DNA from: Flavivirga spongiicola
Lineage (GTDB): Bacteria > Bacteroidota > Bacteroidia > Flavobacteriales > Flavobacteriaceae
Assembly: GCF_030540825.1 (NCBI RefSeq)
Contig: NZ_JAUOEO010000001.1
Location: forward strand, 3,073,001 to 3,137,000
Length of the DNA stretch: 64,000 nt
Reading direction: 5' to 3'
In this document: in pieces, positions 44,380 to 52,794 of the stretch
How the letters are laid out: every line of letters starts with the position of its first letter
How positions within the stretch are numbered: position 1 is the stretch's first letter
Notes under the pieces: generated by a model
Seen by the model: only the letters and a program-made list of their open reading frames with translations
The model's database searches: none
Told to the model about the DNA's origin: nothing
Translations under genes and position numbers: made by a program

Positions 44380-46443
44380 ATGAACAAGGACATACTAAAA
44401 AAAGCATTTTTAAAGCTGTGCACAGCTAAAGCGATGGCAGAATTATACGAAGCTAATTTTAAACAAGTTTCAAAATATGTACATGCTACTTCCAGAGGTC
44501 ATGAAGCTATCCAAATAGCTCTGGGAATGCAGTTATTGCCTCAAGATTATGCATTTCCGTATTATAGAGACGATGCGATGCTATTATCATTTGGATTAGA
44601 GCCATATGATTTAATGTTGCAATTATTAGCAAAAAAAGAAGATCCTTTTTCTGGAGGAAGAACGTATTATTCGCATCCAAGTTTAAAGGATGATGACAAA
44701 CCAAAAATTCCACATCAATCATCAGCTACAGGGATGCAAACCATTCCAGCAACAGGCGTTGCCATGGGGATGCAATATATTGAAAAACAAGGTTTAGAGA
44801 ACAGTGTTACATCGAGCGCAGTCGAGATGTCTCTTAAACCAATTACTGTATGTTCTCTTGGAGACGCTTCAGTAACCGAAGGAGAAATTGCTGAAGCTTT
44901 TCAAATGGCAGCATTGAAGCAAATGCCTATTTTATATTTAGTACAAGATAACGGTTGGGATATTTCAGCAAATGAAGCAGAAACAAGAGCTCAAAATGCT
45001 TTTGAATATGCACAAGGTTTTAATGGTTTGGAAGCTATTTCTATCGATGGAGCTAACTTTACAGAAAGTTACGAAGCGGTAGAAAAAGTTATAGAAACCA
45101 TACGTACAGAACGTCGTCCGTTTTTAGTACATGCTAAAGTCCCTTTATTAAATCATCACACTTCTGGCGTTAGAATGGAATGGTACCGAGATGATTTAGA
45201 AGAAGCGAGAAGTCGTGATCCATACCCCGTATTAAAACAACAATTATTAGATGCTGGGTTTTCAGAAAAGGAAGTAAATAGTATAGAAAATTCTGCAAAA
45301 GAGACCGTACAATTAGATTTTGAAAAAGCTTTAAAAGCAGAAGATCCAGCACCTGAAGATTTATTTACATACGATTTTTTGCCAACACCAGTTATAGAGG
45401 AAAAAGGAGAGCGTTCACCAAAGGACTCCGAAAAAGTAGTTATGGTAGATTGTGCTTTATTTGCTATTGAGGAGCTTATGAAAAAGCATAAAGAATGTTT
45501 GTTATATGGTCAGGACGTTGGTGGAAGATTAGGAGGTGTTTTTAGAGAAGCAGCAACCTTAGCACAGAAATTTGGAGATGATAGAGTTTTCAATACGCCC
45601 ATTCAAGAAGCTTTTATAGTGGGGTCAACTGTAGGTATGAGTGCAGTTGGGTTAAAGCCCATTGTTGAGGTACAGTTTGCCGATTATATTTGGCCAGGGT
45701 TAAACCAGTTATTTACAGAAGTTAGCCGCAGTTGTTACTTATCTAACGGAAAATGGCCAGTAAGCATGATTTTACGTGTGCCAATAGGCGCTTACGGTAG
45801 TGGGGGACCTTATCATTCATCTTCAGTAGAAAGTGTGATTACCAATATTCGAGGTATTAAAATTGCATACCCAAGTAATGGTGCTGATTTAAAAGGGTTG
45901 ATGAAAGCGGCTTATTATGATCCAAACCCGGTAGTTATACTTGAACATAAAGGCTTGTATTGGTCTAAAGTCCCTGGAACTCAAGGAGCAACATCAGTAG
46001 AACCAAGCGAGGATTATATATTGCCTTTTGGTAAAGCTTGGCTATTACAGGAAATCTGGAAACAGGAAGATGTAGAGACATTGACTATTGTGACTTATGG
46101 AATGGGGGTACATTGGGCTTATAATGCAACTAAAGGGATCAGGGGTCAGGTAGAGATTATTGATTTAAGAACATTATTTCCTTTAGATGAAGACACCATA
46201 ATGAAATCGGTTAAGAAAACAGGAAAGTGCTTGGTAGTCACTGAAGAACCAAGCAATAATAGCTTTGCCAGAGCTTTGGCTGGAAAAATTCAGGAAGAAT
46301 GCTTCAAATATTTAGATGCGCCAGTAATGACTATTGGTAGTGAAAATGTTCCTGCAATTCCATTAAACTCCATTTTAGAACAAACGATGATTCCATCTAC
46401 TGAGAAAGTGAAAAATAAAATAGATGAATTATTAAACTATTAA
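44380..46443 (+). CDS. 2-oxoacid dehydrogenase E1, alpha and beta subunits fused
   Basis: A protein of 687 residues from the ATG at 44380; ATG at 44374 is also possible. The alpha part (about 1-335) has the thiamine diphosphate motif GDASVTEGEIAEAFQMAALK ending in QDNGW. The beta part (about 350-687) starts with ALFAIEELMKKH and has PIQEAFIVGSTVGMSAVG and the C-terminal transketolase-like domain. Such fusions are common in Bacteroidota. With E2 it decarboxylates a branched or aromatic 2-oxoacid to its acyl-CoA. Residues about 144-152 are coded by a repeat fragment. Confidence 0.9.
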   Translation: MNKDILKKAFLKLCTAKAMAELYEANFKQVSKYVHATSRGHEAIQIALGMQLLPQDYAFPYYRDDAMLLSFGLEPYDLMLQLLAKKEDPFSGGRTYYSHPSLKDDDKPKIPHQSSATGMQTIPATGVAMGMQYIEKQGLENSVTSSAVEMSLKPITVCSLGDASVTEGEIAEAFQMAALKQMPILYLVQDNGWDISANEAETRAQNAFEYAQGFNGLEAISIDGANFTESYEAVEKVIETIRTERRPFLVHAKVPLLNHHTSGVRMEWYRDDLEEARSRDPYPVLKQQLLDAGFSEKEVNSIENSAKETVQLDFEKALKAEDPAPEDLFTYDFLPTPVIEEKGERSPKDSEKVVMVDCALFAIEELMKKHKECLLYGQDVGGRLGGVFREAATLAQKFGDDRVFNTPIQEAFIVGSTVGMSAVGLKPIVEVQFADYIWPGLNQLFTEVSRSCYLSNGKWPVSMILRVPIGAYGSGGPYHSSSVESVITNIRGIKIAYPSNGADLKGLMKAAYYDPNPVVILEHKGLYWSKVPGTQGATSVEPSEDYILPFGKAWLLQEIWKQEDVETLTIVTYGMGVHWAYNATKGIRGQVEIIDLRTLFPLDEDTIMKSVKKTGKCLVVTEEPSNNSFARALAGKIQEECFKYLDAPVMTIGSENVPAIPLNSILEQTMIPSTEKVKNKIDELLNY
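44809..44833. repeat. Repeat fragment inside the E1 gene
   Basis: ACATCGAGCGCAGTCGAGATGT followed by CTC has the GAGCGCAG core found in the intergenic repeats (47807-47889) and a GAGATGTCTC end. It codes for an in-frame surface-loop-like SSAVEMSL stretch. Confidence 0.5.
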
Positions 46444-46464
46444 CTTTTGTACCTTTCTTTTATA

Positions 46465-46669
46465 GAAGTAATTTAAACGACCCAGCCAAGCTGAGTACAT
46501 GTTTTTATAATTGGCTGCAAAATGCCCTTTCCTGCCTGTTGGTTAGGTTGGTGCTCCCACATTTTGTCTTTTTATTACTCCGTAGCGATGCTATGCAGTT
46601 CAAAAAAGCATTTATTTGGGAATAAAATTGCTATTTTTCGCTTTAATCTAAAAAAGCTTAAATTACTTC
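46465..46669 (-). mobile_element. MITE-like element, copy C
   Basis: A 205-bp element in reverse orientation relative to copies A and B. Its ends are GAAGTAATTTAAAC and its inverted near-copy. It is the longest copy: it has the ATGTACTCAG segment shared with B and a private insertion of about 25 bp (around 46528-46555) absent from A and B. It fills nearly all of the gap between E1 and the bestrophin gene. Confidence 0.8.
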
Positions 46670-46682
46670 GTAAAATTATTTT

Positions 46683-47786
46683 ATGTATACAAGAAGGATA
46701 TTTCCAGTATTAGGAGTTTTAAAATGGACTCGAAGACACATTTTATTATTTATATTTTTAGCTATAATCCCTGCTTTTCTATTTGATGTATTGGGATTAA
46801 AATGGTTACATGTTCCTTGGTTGCCACTAGGCGTGTTAGGTACTGCCGTGGCATTTGTTGTGAGTTTTAAAAATAATGCGTCTTATGATAGACTCTGGGA
46901 AGCTCGAAAAATATGGGGAGGTATTGTTAATGCATCACGTTCCTGGACGATCATGGTAAAGGATTTTATTAATAATGATCATACCACCGAAGATAGAACA
47001 GAAGAAGAAATGCAGGCTATCAAACGGGAATTGGTACATAGGCATGTTGCTTGGTTAACAGCTTTGCGATATCAGCTTAGAGAAGATAAACCATGGGAAA
47101 TGCATCTTAAGTCCGGAAAATCTAATAAAGAATTTAGAGCTTCAAAATATAGAGTTTGCGAAGACGTAGAAGATTTGGAAAGTAATATAAAACCATATAT
47201 TTCGGAAGCAGAATACAAAGAGGTTTTTTCAAAAGGAAATCAGGCATCACAAATATTAGGTATTCAATCCCGTCGCTTAAAAGAACTAATGAATCAAGGT
47301 TTAATAGAAGACTTCAGGCACATGGAAATGATGAATATATTGGTTGAGTTTTATACGCTTCAAGGTAAAAGCGAGCGTATTAAAAACTTTCCATATCCTA
47401 GGCAATTTGCGACCCTAAATTATCTGTTTGTTTGGATTTTTATTTTATTAATTCCTTATGGGATTATGGAAGGGTTTGAGAGTTTTGGTGATAAAATCCT
47501 GGGGTTATTAAATAAACATGAAGAGCAAACATCCCTAATGCATGTAGCTCAGGAAACTATAGCAAAACACTTTGTATGGTTTTCTGTTCCTTTTAGTGCC
47601 TTAATTTCATGGGTGTTTCATACCATGGAAGCTATTGGAGAAAATACAGAGAATCCTTTTGAAGGAGGACCTAATGATGTACCTATTACAGATTTAAGTC
47701 GAGGTATAGAAATAGATATCAGGCAACTTATTGATGATACCGATATTCCTGAGCCATACGTTTGGCCAAATGATATTGTTATGTGA
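46683..47786 (+). CDS. Bestrophin-family anion channel
   Basis: A protein of 367 residues. The N-terminal segment WTRRHILLFIFLAIIPAFLF and the LPLGVLGTAVAFVVSFKNNASYDRLWEARKIWGGIVN stretch are bestrophin hallmarks, the second lining the pore. More hydrophobic helices lie near residues 240-260 and 300-318, and the C-terminal NPFEGGPNDVPI is conserved. It is an inner-membrane protein, probably conducting chloride or other anions as a pentamer. It is alone between two repeat elements. Confidence 0.9.
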   Translation: MYTRRIFPVLGVLKWTRRHILLFIFLAIIPAFLFDVLGLKWLHVPWLPLGVLGTAVAFVVSFKNNASYDRLWEARKIWGGIVNASRSWTIMVKDFINNDHTTEDRTEEEMQAIKRELVHRHVAWLTALRYQLREDKPWEMHLKSGKSNKEFRASKYRVCEDVEDLESNIKPYISEAEYKEVFSKGNQASQILGIQSRRLKELMNQGLIEDFRHMEMMNILVEFYTLQGKSERIKNFPYPRQFATLNYLFVWIFILLIPYGIMEGFESFGDKILGLLNKHEEQTSLMHVAQETIAKHFVWFSVPFSALISWVFHTMEAIGENTENPFEGGPNDVPITDLSRGIEIDIRQLIDDTDIPEPYVWPNDIVM

Positions 47787-47806
47787 TTAGGGTAGGTCAA
47801 TAAGGT

Positions 47807-47889
47807 GTCATTCAGAGCGCAGCTAAGAATCTATTAAATAATATATTTATTTGTAATGCTATAAGATTCTTCGCTGCGCTCTGAATGAC
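47807..47889. terminator. Inverted-repeat element acting as bidirectional terminator
   Basis: Arms at 47807-47832 and 47864-47889 match at 24 of 26 positions (GTCATTCAGAGCGCAGC and AGAATCT). It lies between two convergent genes. It belongs to the boundary-repeat group, and one arm is nearly identical to the in-frame copy in paaH. Confidence 0.7.
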
Positions 47890-47920
47890 AAAATATGTTA
47901 CTTTTTAGACGTATTATTTT

Positions 47921-48490
47921 TTATTGCTGAGCTCCCGGAGGGTATTTCGTCATGATTTCTGTTACAAACTCTTTAATGCGAGCTTCTTTTTTCTCCATAT
48001 TTCTGCTTAAGTAGCCTGTTCCCATACCTTGCCAAACTAATTCTTTTTTATTGGCATCAATAAGATCTATATATAAAACACCTTGTGTGCTGGTGCTTAC
48101 ACTGGGCTGATTCCAACCCCAGCCCCAACCAGGACCAAAACCTGCTCCCCAAGGACCAAAGCCTCCCCAGCCCCAGCCACCATAACCCCAAGAGTTATTG
48201 TAAACGTCTACACGTTGCTGAGATTTTGTAAAAAGACTTACTAATAAATCAGGTTTTTCAGATTTTGCAAAGCCTTTAGTTAGCAATTCTGCTTCAATAG
48301 CACGAAGAATTCTTCGTTTATCTAAATCGCTAATTTCTGCTTTGTCAATGCCTGTTTTAAAAAATGCAAAGGTTTTGTATTCTCCAAAACTAGCATTCTT
48401 ATCGTAATCTGCTGCGACACGCACAGAACTGCATGAGGAAACCACAATTAGCAATGCTAAAAGAGGTAAGATGTTTAATAGTTTTTTCAT
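47921..48490 (-). CDS. DUF4136 lipoprotein
   Basis: A protein of 189 residues with a lipoprotein signal peptide (LIVVSSC lipobox, Cys20). A DUF4136 domain follows: ADYDKNASFGEYKTFAF at the start and LYIDLIDANKKELVWQGMG near the end. A Gly/Trp-rich insert (about 102-125, YGGWGWGGFGPWG) lies in the middle. The function is unknown; it is probably anchored in the outer membrane and faces the periplasm. Confidence 0.88.
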   Translation of the reverse strand: MKKLLNILPLLALLIVVSSCSSVRVAADYDKNASFGEYKTFAFFKTGIDKAEISDLDKRRILRAIEAELLTKGFAKSEKPDLLVSLFTKSQQRVDVYNNSWGYGGWGWGGFGPWGAGFGPGWGWGWNQPSVSTSTQGVLYIDLIDANKKELVWQGMGTGYLSRNMEKKEARIKEFVTEIMTKYPPGAQQ

Positions 48491-48617
48491 AGCCTTTTAT
48501 TTTAGTTCTACATTACACAATTAGCCTTAAAATCATTGATTTTAAGTGCTTTTTTATTAATAATAGTATCAATAATCATACCAAGCCTTTGGTATATAGG
48601 ATCATAGCAGTTGTTTG

Positions 48618-48770
48618 TTATCCTTTGTTCTTATCGTACCCGTATGGACAATGCCTGCATCCGCTTTCACAACAATAGCCTCTTCTTAAATGGTATTGCT
48701 CCGTGAAACAGCGATAACCTTCTGGTGTTAAGTAGTAATCACCTTCTTCAATGGGGATTATTTTTTTCAT
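48618..48770 (-). CDS. Small Cys-rich DUF5522 protein (50 residues)
   Basis: A 50-residue reading frame (MKKIIPIEEGDYYLTPEGYR start) with a YCCESGCRHCPYGY motif near the C-terminus. Four cysteines and a His in this spacing look like a metal or cluster site. The YYLTPEGYRCFTEQYHLRRGYCC pattern matches DUF5522, a conserved Bacteroidota family of unknown function. It is too short for most gene finders. It lies between the DUF4136 gene and the HExxH gene. Confidence 0.8.
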   Translation of the reverse strand: MKKIIPIEEGDYYLTPEGYRCFTEQYHLRRGYCCESGCRHCPYGYDKNKG

Positions 48771-48880
48771 CTGATTGTATTCATTGTTTTGTATTCGTCA
48801 GATGCAATTAGCATTTTAAATATCAAAATTTAGTTATGCTTATTTCATTTTAAACAAAGATAATGTAATTTTAAAGAATT

Positions 48881-48905
48881 GTCATTCTCGAGAAGACGAG
48901 AATCT
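48881..48905. repeat. Boundary repeat before the HExxH gene
   Basis: GTC, ATTCTCGAGAAGACGAGAAT, CT: L-type frame with an 8-bp stem. Confidence 0.65.
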
Positions 48906-48930
48906 AATTGGTTTTTGAATGATGTAGAAT

Positions 48931-49269
48931 ATGATTTTAATTTCGAAATATTTAGTTCCTAAAGGGTATACTGGTTTTACCATTTTTCCTTTTGTGTTTT
49001 TAAAATCAAAAGATTTAAAGAGTCATGCTATTTTAGTTAATCATGAGAAAATTCATTTAAGACAGCAGCTAGAAATGTTGATAATTCCCTTTTATTTGAT
49101 TTATGTTATTGAATTTTCGATAAGATTATTTCAATATAAAAAATGGGATTTAGCTTATAGAAACATTTCTTTTGAACGAGAAGCTTATGCCAATGAATTT
49201 AATTTATATTATCTAAAGCATCGATCATTTTGGCGATTTTTAAAGTATCTTCGTGCCAATGATATTTAA
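48931..49269 (+). CDS. Small membrane protein with an HExxH-like motif
   Basis: A protein of 112 residues. VNHEKIHLRQQLEML contains HEKIH, and SFEREAYANEFN follows after a hydrophobic segment (about 51-66). The spacing of HExxH and a later Glu in EREAYAN resembles minimal gluzincin-type metallopeptidases. No signal peptide is seen. The last 35 bp are repeated exactly 1810 bp downstream, where they lead into the PLP deaminase gene. This suggests the two genes were once adjacent and overlapping. Confidence 0.65.
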   Translation: MILISKYLVPKGYTGFTIFPFVFLKSKDLKSHAILVNHEKIHLRQQLEMLIIPFYLIYVIEFSIRLFQYKKWDLAYRNISFEREAYANEFNLYYLKHRSFWRFLKYLRANDI

Positions 49270-49270
49270 G
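49236..49270 (+). repeat. 35-bp direct repeat, left copy
   Basis: Identical to 51046-51080. It covers the last codons of the HExxH gene (KYLRANDI and stop). Confidence 0.85.
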
Positions 49271-49323
49271 TATCGAATAAGCTAAAAGTTATAACTTTAG
49301 GTATTTATCCAAAAAATAAAATA

Positions 49324-49370
49324 GAAAAGACTGCCTTAAGTATTTTAAGACAGCCTCTTTTATTTTTTGT
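49324..49370. terminator. Terminator between convergent genes
   Basis: AAAAGACTGCCTTAA faces TTTAAGACAGCCTCTTTT with A-rich and T-rich flanks, so it serves both the HExxH gene and the cytochrome-like gene. Confidence 0.75.
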
Positions 49371-49385
49371 AAAAGATGGATGTAT

Positions 49386-50840
49386 TTACTTTAATGTTCT
49401 AAGAAATTCTGCCATTTTATTTTGTTGTTCATCTTTCATTAAATCAATCTCTTCTTTACTTTTTCCTTCACTTGATTTAATATAAGCATCAAATATATGA
49501 CTTAAGTATATTGGAGACGTATTGCCAGTAAAACTTATTGGATTATGACAAGAAAAACAATTTGCGAGATTTTTTACATTAATATCCGAAATGTTGTTTT
49601 GAAAGGTTTGTGTAAATGTTTCCATAGTAACATTTGCACAATTCAAAGATCCTCGGGCACTTGATCCTGGTGTTGCTGCACCTATAGACCCTCCCAAACT
49701 TACAATTTTTTGGGCTTGTTGACTTGGTGTTAAACCGTCTGTATCTATCCATATAGAACCGTTGTAAAAATAGTTTTTCCAAACATCTTTAAGATTTTTT
49801 GTGACACTTGCATTTATTTCTTTTATATGATTAAAGTTTTCAGGTTCTTTTTGGCTTGTATCCATATAGCCTGATGCGGTTACTGGTACTCCGTATTGAA
49901 ATAAGTCGTAAGCTTTACTTGCTAATACGGGCTTATCATCTTTGATAAATGTAATACCATCTAAACCTGTTGTACTGCCCTTTGCAAATAATAATTTATC
50001 GCTAGTTGAACTCGCGGAGTTCGCCTTCCAATCATAATTTGGCGCCATATCATTATGTTCGAAAGTAGCCCAGATAAATTCTGGATGGTTTTCTACAACG
50101 CCTACAACATGCATTCCTAATAAAGCAACCTTGGTATTTGTGTATGTTTTACCATCTTTATTAATTATGGCTGCTGTCGTTATATAATAATTATTTAATT
50201 TATCGTTTGGTACAGCTGTGGCATCTATCCAAGAAACTTTTAATTCTAAAGACCCTACAGGGAAAGTCTGTAAATTGTTTGCTGGTAATTTTCCTGATGC
50301 TAAAGCTACTTTAAAAATCTCGGCCGACTTTTGCATAATTAAGCTTGTGTGTATTGAATAGTGTACTGTAAAAGCTTTGCCGGTTGCACTATTATATGCT
50401 GGATTTGCTTTTAGTACGCCATGTTTTGAGCCTGCCTGTATAGTGTCTGTTAATACAACATTAGCTCCTTCTTGCTGTATAACAGGTTTCATAGCATCTG
50501 TAACTTGAATAATTTCTTTTTGATTGAGGAATAAAGGTAAGCCTCCTTCGGGTTTTGTTACCCATAGAAACTTTTGCCATGACCATTGATGAAAAATACA
50601 GTTTGTTGTTGAAGTGACGTCAAATGGGCTGCCTTTCCCTTCTGCTGGAGGAGGTGTTTGACTGTGAGGAAACCAACTTGCTTCAGATAAACACAAGGCA
50701 TCTCCCTTTTTTTCATTGTACGTTGTTACGGTTTCATTTTTAACATCCTCTACTTTTTTTTCTTTTTTACAAGACAAAAAGCATATAGTTAAGATAGTAG
50801 CTAATAATGTAGAATTTAGAGCAATAATTGATTTTTTCAT
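49386..50840 (-). CDS. Secreted lipoprotein with a single CxxCH heme-binding motif
   Basis: A protein of 484 residues with a lipoprotein signal peptide (ICFLSC lipobox, Cys24). A large middle region has no family I recognise (WSWQKFLWVTKPEGG, GMHVVGVVENHPEFIWATFEHND). One CFSCH motif near residue 433 would attach a c-type heme. It may be a periplasmic or surface electron-transfer or peroxidase-like protein. The gene lies on a 1.8-kb segment between two copies of a 35-bp direct repeat, which suggests later insertion. Confidence 0.7.
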   Translation of the reverse strand: MKKSIIALNSTLLATILTICFLSCKKEKKVEDVKNETVTTYNEKKGDALCLSEASWFPHSQTPPPAEGKGSPFDVTSTTNCIFHQWSWQKFLWVTKPEGGLPLFLNQKEIIQVTDAMKPVIQQEGANVVLTDTIQAGSKHGVLKANPAYNSATGKAFTVHYSIHTSLIMQKSAEIFKVALASGKLPANNLQTFPVGSLELKVSWIDATAVPNDKLNNYYITTAAIINKDGKTYTNTKVALLGMHVVGVVENHPEFIWATFEHNDMAPNYDWKANSASSTSDKLLFAKGSTTGLDGITFIKDDKPVLASKAYDLFQYGVPVTASGYMDTSQKEPENFNHIKEINASVTKNLKDVWKNYFYNGSIWIDTDGLTPSQQAQKIVSLGGSIGAATPGSSARGSLNCANVTMETFTQTFQNNISDINVKNLANCFSCHNPISFTGNTSPIYLSHIFDAYIKSSEGKSKEEIDLMKDEQQNKMAEFLRTLK

Positions 50841-51045
50841 TTTAAAGAAGGTTTGTTTTTTAATTAATATTAGTAGTTTAGTTTTAGGGATCTAATGTTC
50901 ATTTAAATAAGTATTGATCTAAGCAAACATTTAAATGTAAGTTATTTTTTACTTAAAAGTAGTTTTTTTCTTTTGTTTTTTGTTGAAAACCAGATACAAA
51001 GACGTTTTTTGCTTGTATGAAATTAAAGCAACATTCGCTTTGACA

Positions 51046-51080
51046 ATTTTTAAAGTATCTTCGTGCCAATGATATTTAAG
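51046..51080 (+). repeat. 35-bp direct repeat, right copy
   Basis: Identical to 49236-49270, and weaker similarity extends upstream to about 51022. Read in the frame of the HExxH gene it gives the same LKYLRANDI end, but preceded by a stop codon. The ATG inside it is the start of the deaminase gene. Confidence 0.85.
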
Positions 51081-51980
51081 CTTGGACATAGCATAAATCA
51101 ACAAGTAAGTGTACCCGATAATAAGGGGGCTGAGCTGTTTATAAAAAGAGAGGACGAAATACACCCTTTTGTGTCTGGAAATAAGTATCGAAAGCTTAAA
51201 TACAATCTTCTTGAAGCTAAAAAAAAAGGATTTAAAACGCTCCTTACTTTTGGTGGGGCTTTTTCTAATCATATAGCTGCTGTAGCTTCAGCAGGAAATC
51301 TATTGGGTTTCAAAACGATTGGGGTTATTAGAGGGAATGAGCTTGAAGATAAAATCTCCGATAATGAAACTTTAAGTTTTGCAAAACAAAATGGGATGCA
51401 GTTTAAATTTGTTTCTAGAGCAGATTATAGGGATAAAACATCTAAAGCCTTTTTAGCTAAATTAAAAGAAGAGTTTAATGATTTTTACCTTATTCCAGAA
51501 GGCGGCACAAATATTCTGGCTATTAAAGGCTGCGAAGAAATATTAACAGAGGCAGATAATGTTTTTGATTATATATGCTGTGCTGTTGGAACTGGCGGAA
51601 CCATTTCTGGGCTTATAAATTGTTCAAAACCTAGTCAACAAGTTTTAGGTTTTCCAGCTCTAAAAGGTGATTTTTTACGACAAGATATTAGTAAATTTGT
51701 AGCCAAGACGAATTGGGATTTAATAACCGATTATCATTTTGGCGGGTATGCAAAAATAAATGAGGAGTTGGTGACGTTTATCAATCAGTTTAAGAAAACA
51801 AATGCAATTCCGTTAGATCCTGTGTATACAGGTAAAATGATGTTTGGGGTTTTTGATTTAATTAATAAAGATTATTTTAAAAAAGATTCAAAAATTTTAG
51901 CAATCCATACAGGAGGCTTGCAAGGTATTAAAGGGATGAATTCAGTGTTAAAAAATAAAAATTTATCAATAATTGAATAG
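51069..51980 (+). CDS. PLP-dependent ACC deaminase / D-cysteine desulfhydrase family enzyme
   Basis: A protein of 303 residues from the ATG at 51069; a GTG two codons earlier is less likely. Fold-type II: LFIKREDEIHPFVSGNKYRKL holds the PLP lysine, TFGGAFSNHIAAVA binds the carboxylate, and GTGGTISGLI is the phosphate loop. Members deaminate 1-aminocyclopropane-1-carboxylate or desulfurate D-cysteine; the substrate cannot be read from the sequence. It overlaps the next gene by 8 bp. Confidence 0.85.
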   Translation: MIFKLGHSINQQVSVPDNKGAELFIKREDEIHPFVSGNKYRKLKYNLLEAKKKGFKTLLTFGGAFSNHIAAVASAGNLLGFKTIGVIRGNELEDKISDNETLSFAKQNGMQFKFVSRADYRDKTSKAFLAKLKEEFNDFYLIPEGGTNILAIKGCEEILTEADNVFDYICCAVGTGGTISGLINCSKPSQQVLGFPALKGDFLRQDISKFVAKTNWDLITDYHFGGYAKINEELVTFINQFKKTNAIPLDPVYTGKMMFGVFDLINKDYFKKDSKILAIHTGGLQGIKGMNSVLKNKNLSIIE

Positions 51981-52776
51981 AAAAATAAATAGAATAGCGT
52001 TAGTATTATGTTTAGGGTGTTTTCTTTTTAGTTGCCGTTCTAAAAAGACAATCATTACAAAAAGACCAAATACGACTACGGTAGAAAATGGAGAAAGCAA
52101 TAAAGAAGAAGAAACAAAAAATGCTTCTGGGAGTTCAGCTAAAGTATATGCAAATCCTACAGAGAGGTATATTGATGTTTATAAAGAAATTGCACAACAG
52201 GAGATGCGTTTATACGGTATTCCTGCAAGTATCACTTTGGCCCAAGGTGTTTTGGAATCTGGTTCTGGTAAAGGACGTCTTTCCGTCAAAGCCAATAATC
52301 ATTTTGGTATTAAATGTCATGGTTGGACAGGAGGTAAAATTTATCACGATGATGACAAAGCTCAAGAATGTTTTAGGAAATATAAAGACGCAAAATATTC
52401 GTTTAGAGACCATTCTCTTTTCTTGAAAAAAAAGCGTTATGCAAAGCTATTCAAACTTAAAAAAGAAAATTACAAAGGCTGGGCTAAAGAGTTAAGAGCT
52501 GCAGGATATGCTACCGATAAAAAATATCCTCAAAAATTGATTAGTATCATTGAACGCTATGAATTATATAAGTTCGATAAAGAAGTATTGGGAAATTCGT
52601 ACGAAGAATTTAAGATACCAACAAGTGTTGAGCGTATGACATATACCGTTTCGAAAGGTGATACTTTATACTCTATTTCAAGAAAGTATAGTATGACGGT
52701 TAAAGAACTTCAAAAATTAAATAAATTAAACGATACTGCCTTAAATATTGGGCAAGTATTAGTTATAAAACCATAA
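51973..52776 (+). CDS. Glucosaminidase lipoprotein with LysM domain
   Basis: A protein of 267 residues. No in-frame ATG precedes the signal peptide, so the TTG at 51973 (TTGAATAG, overlapping the upstream stop) is the likely start and implies translational coupling. Lipobox CFLFSC (Cys21). A glucosaminidase domain (about 62-205) has the catalytic Glu in LAQGVLESGSGKG and the NNHFGIKCH segment. A C-terminal LysM (about 222-267, YTVSKGDTLYSISRKY) binds peptidoglycan. It is probably a periplasmic N-acetylglucosaminidase in cell-wall turnover. Confidence 0.87.
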   Translation: MNRKINRIALVLCLGCFLFSCRSKKTIITKRPNTTTVENGESNKEEETKNASGSSAKVYANPTERYIDVYKEIAQQEMRLYGIPASITLAQGVLESGSGKGRLSVKANNHFGIKCHGWTGGKIYHDDDKAQECFRKYKDAKYSFRDHSLFLKKKRYAKLFKLKKENYKGWAKELRAAGYATDKKYPQKLISIIERYELYKFDKEVLGNSYEEFKIPTSVERMTYTVSKGDTLYSISRKYSMTVKELQKLNKLNDTALNIGQVLVIKP

Positions 52777-52794
52777 ATAACCAATTATAAATTT

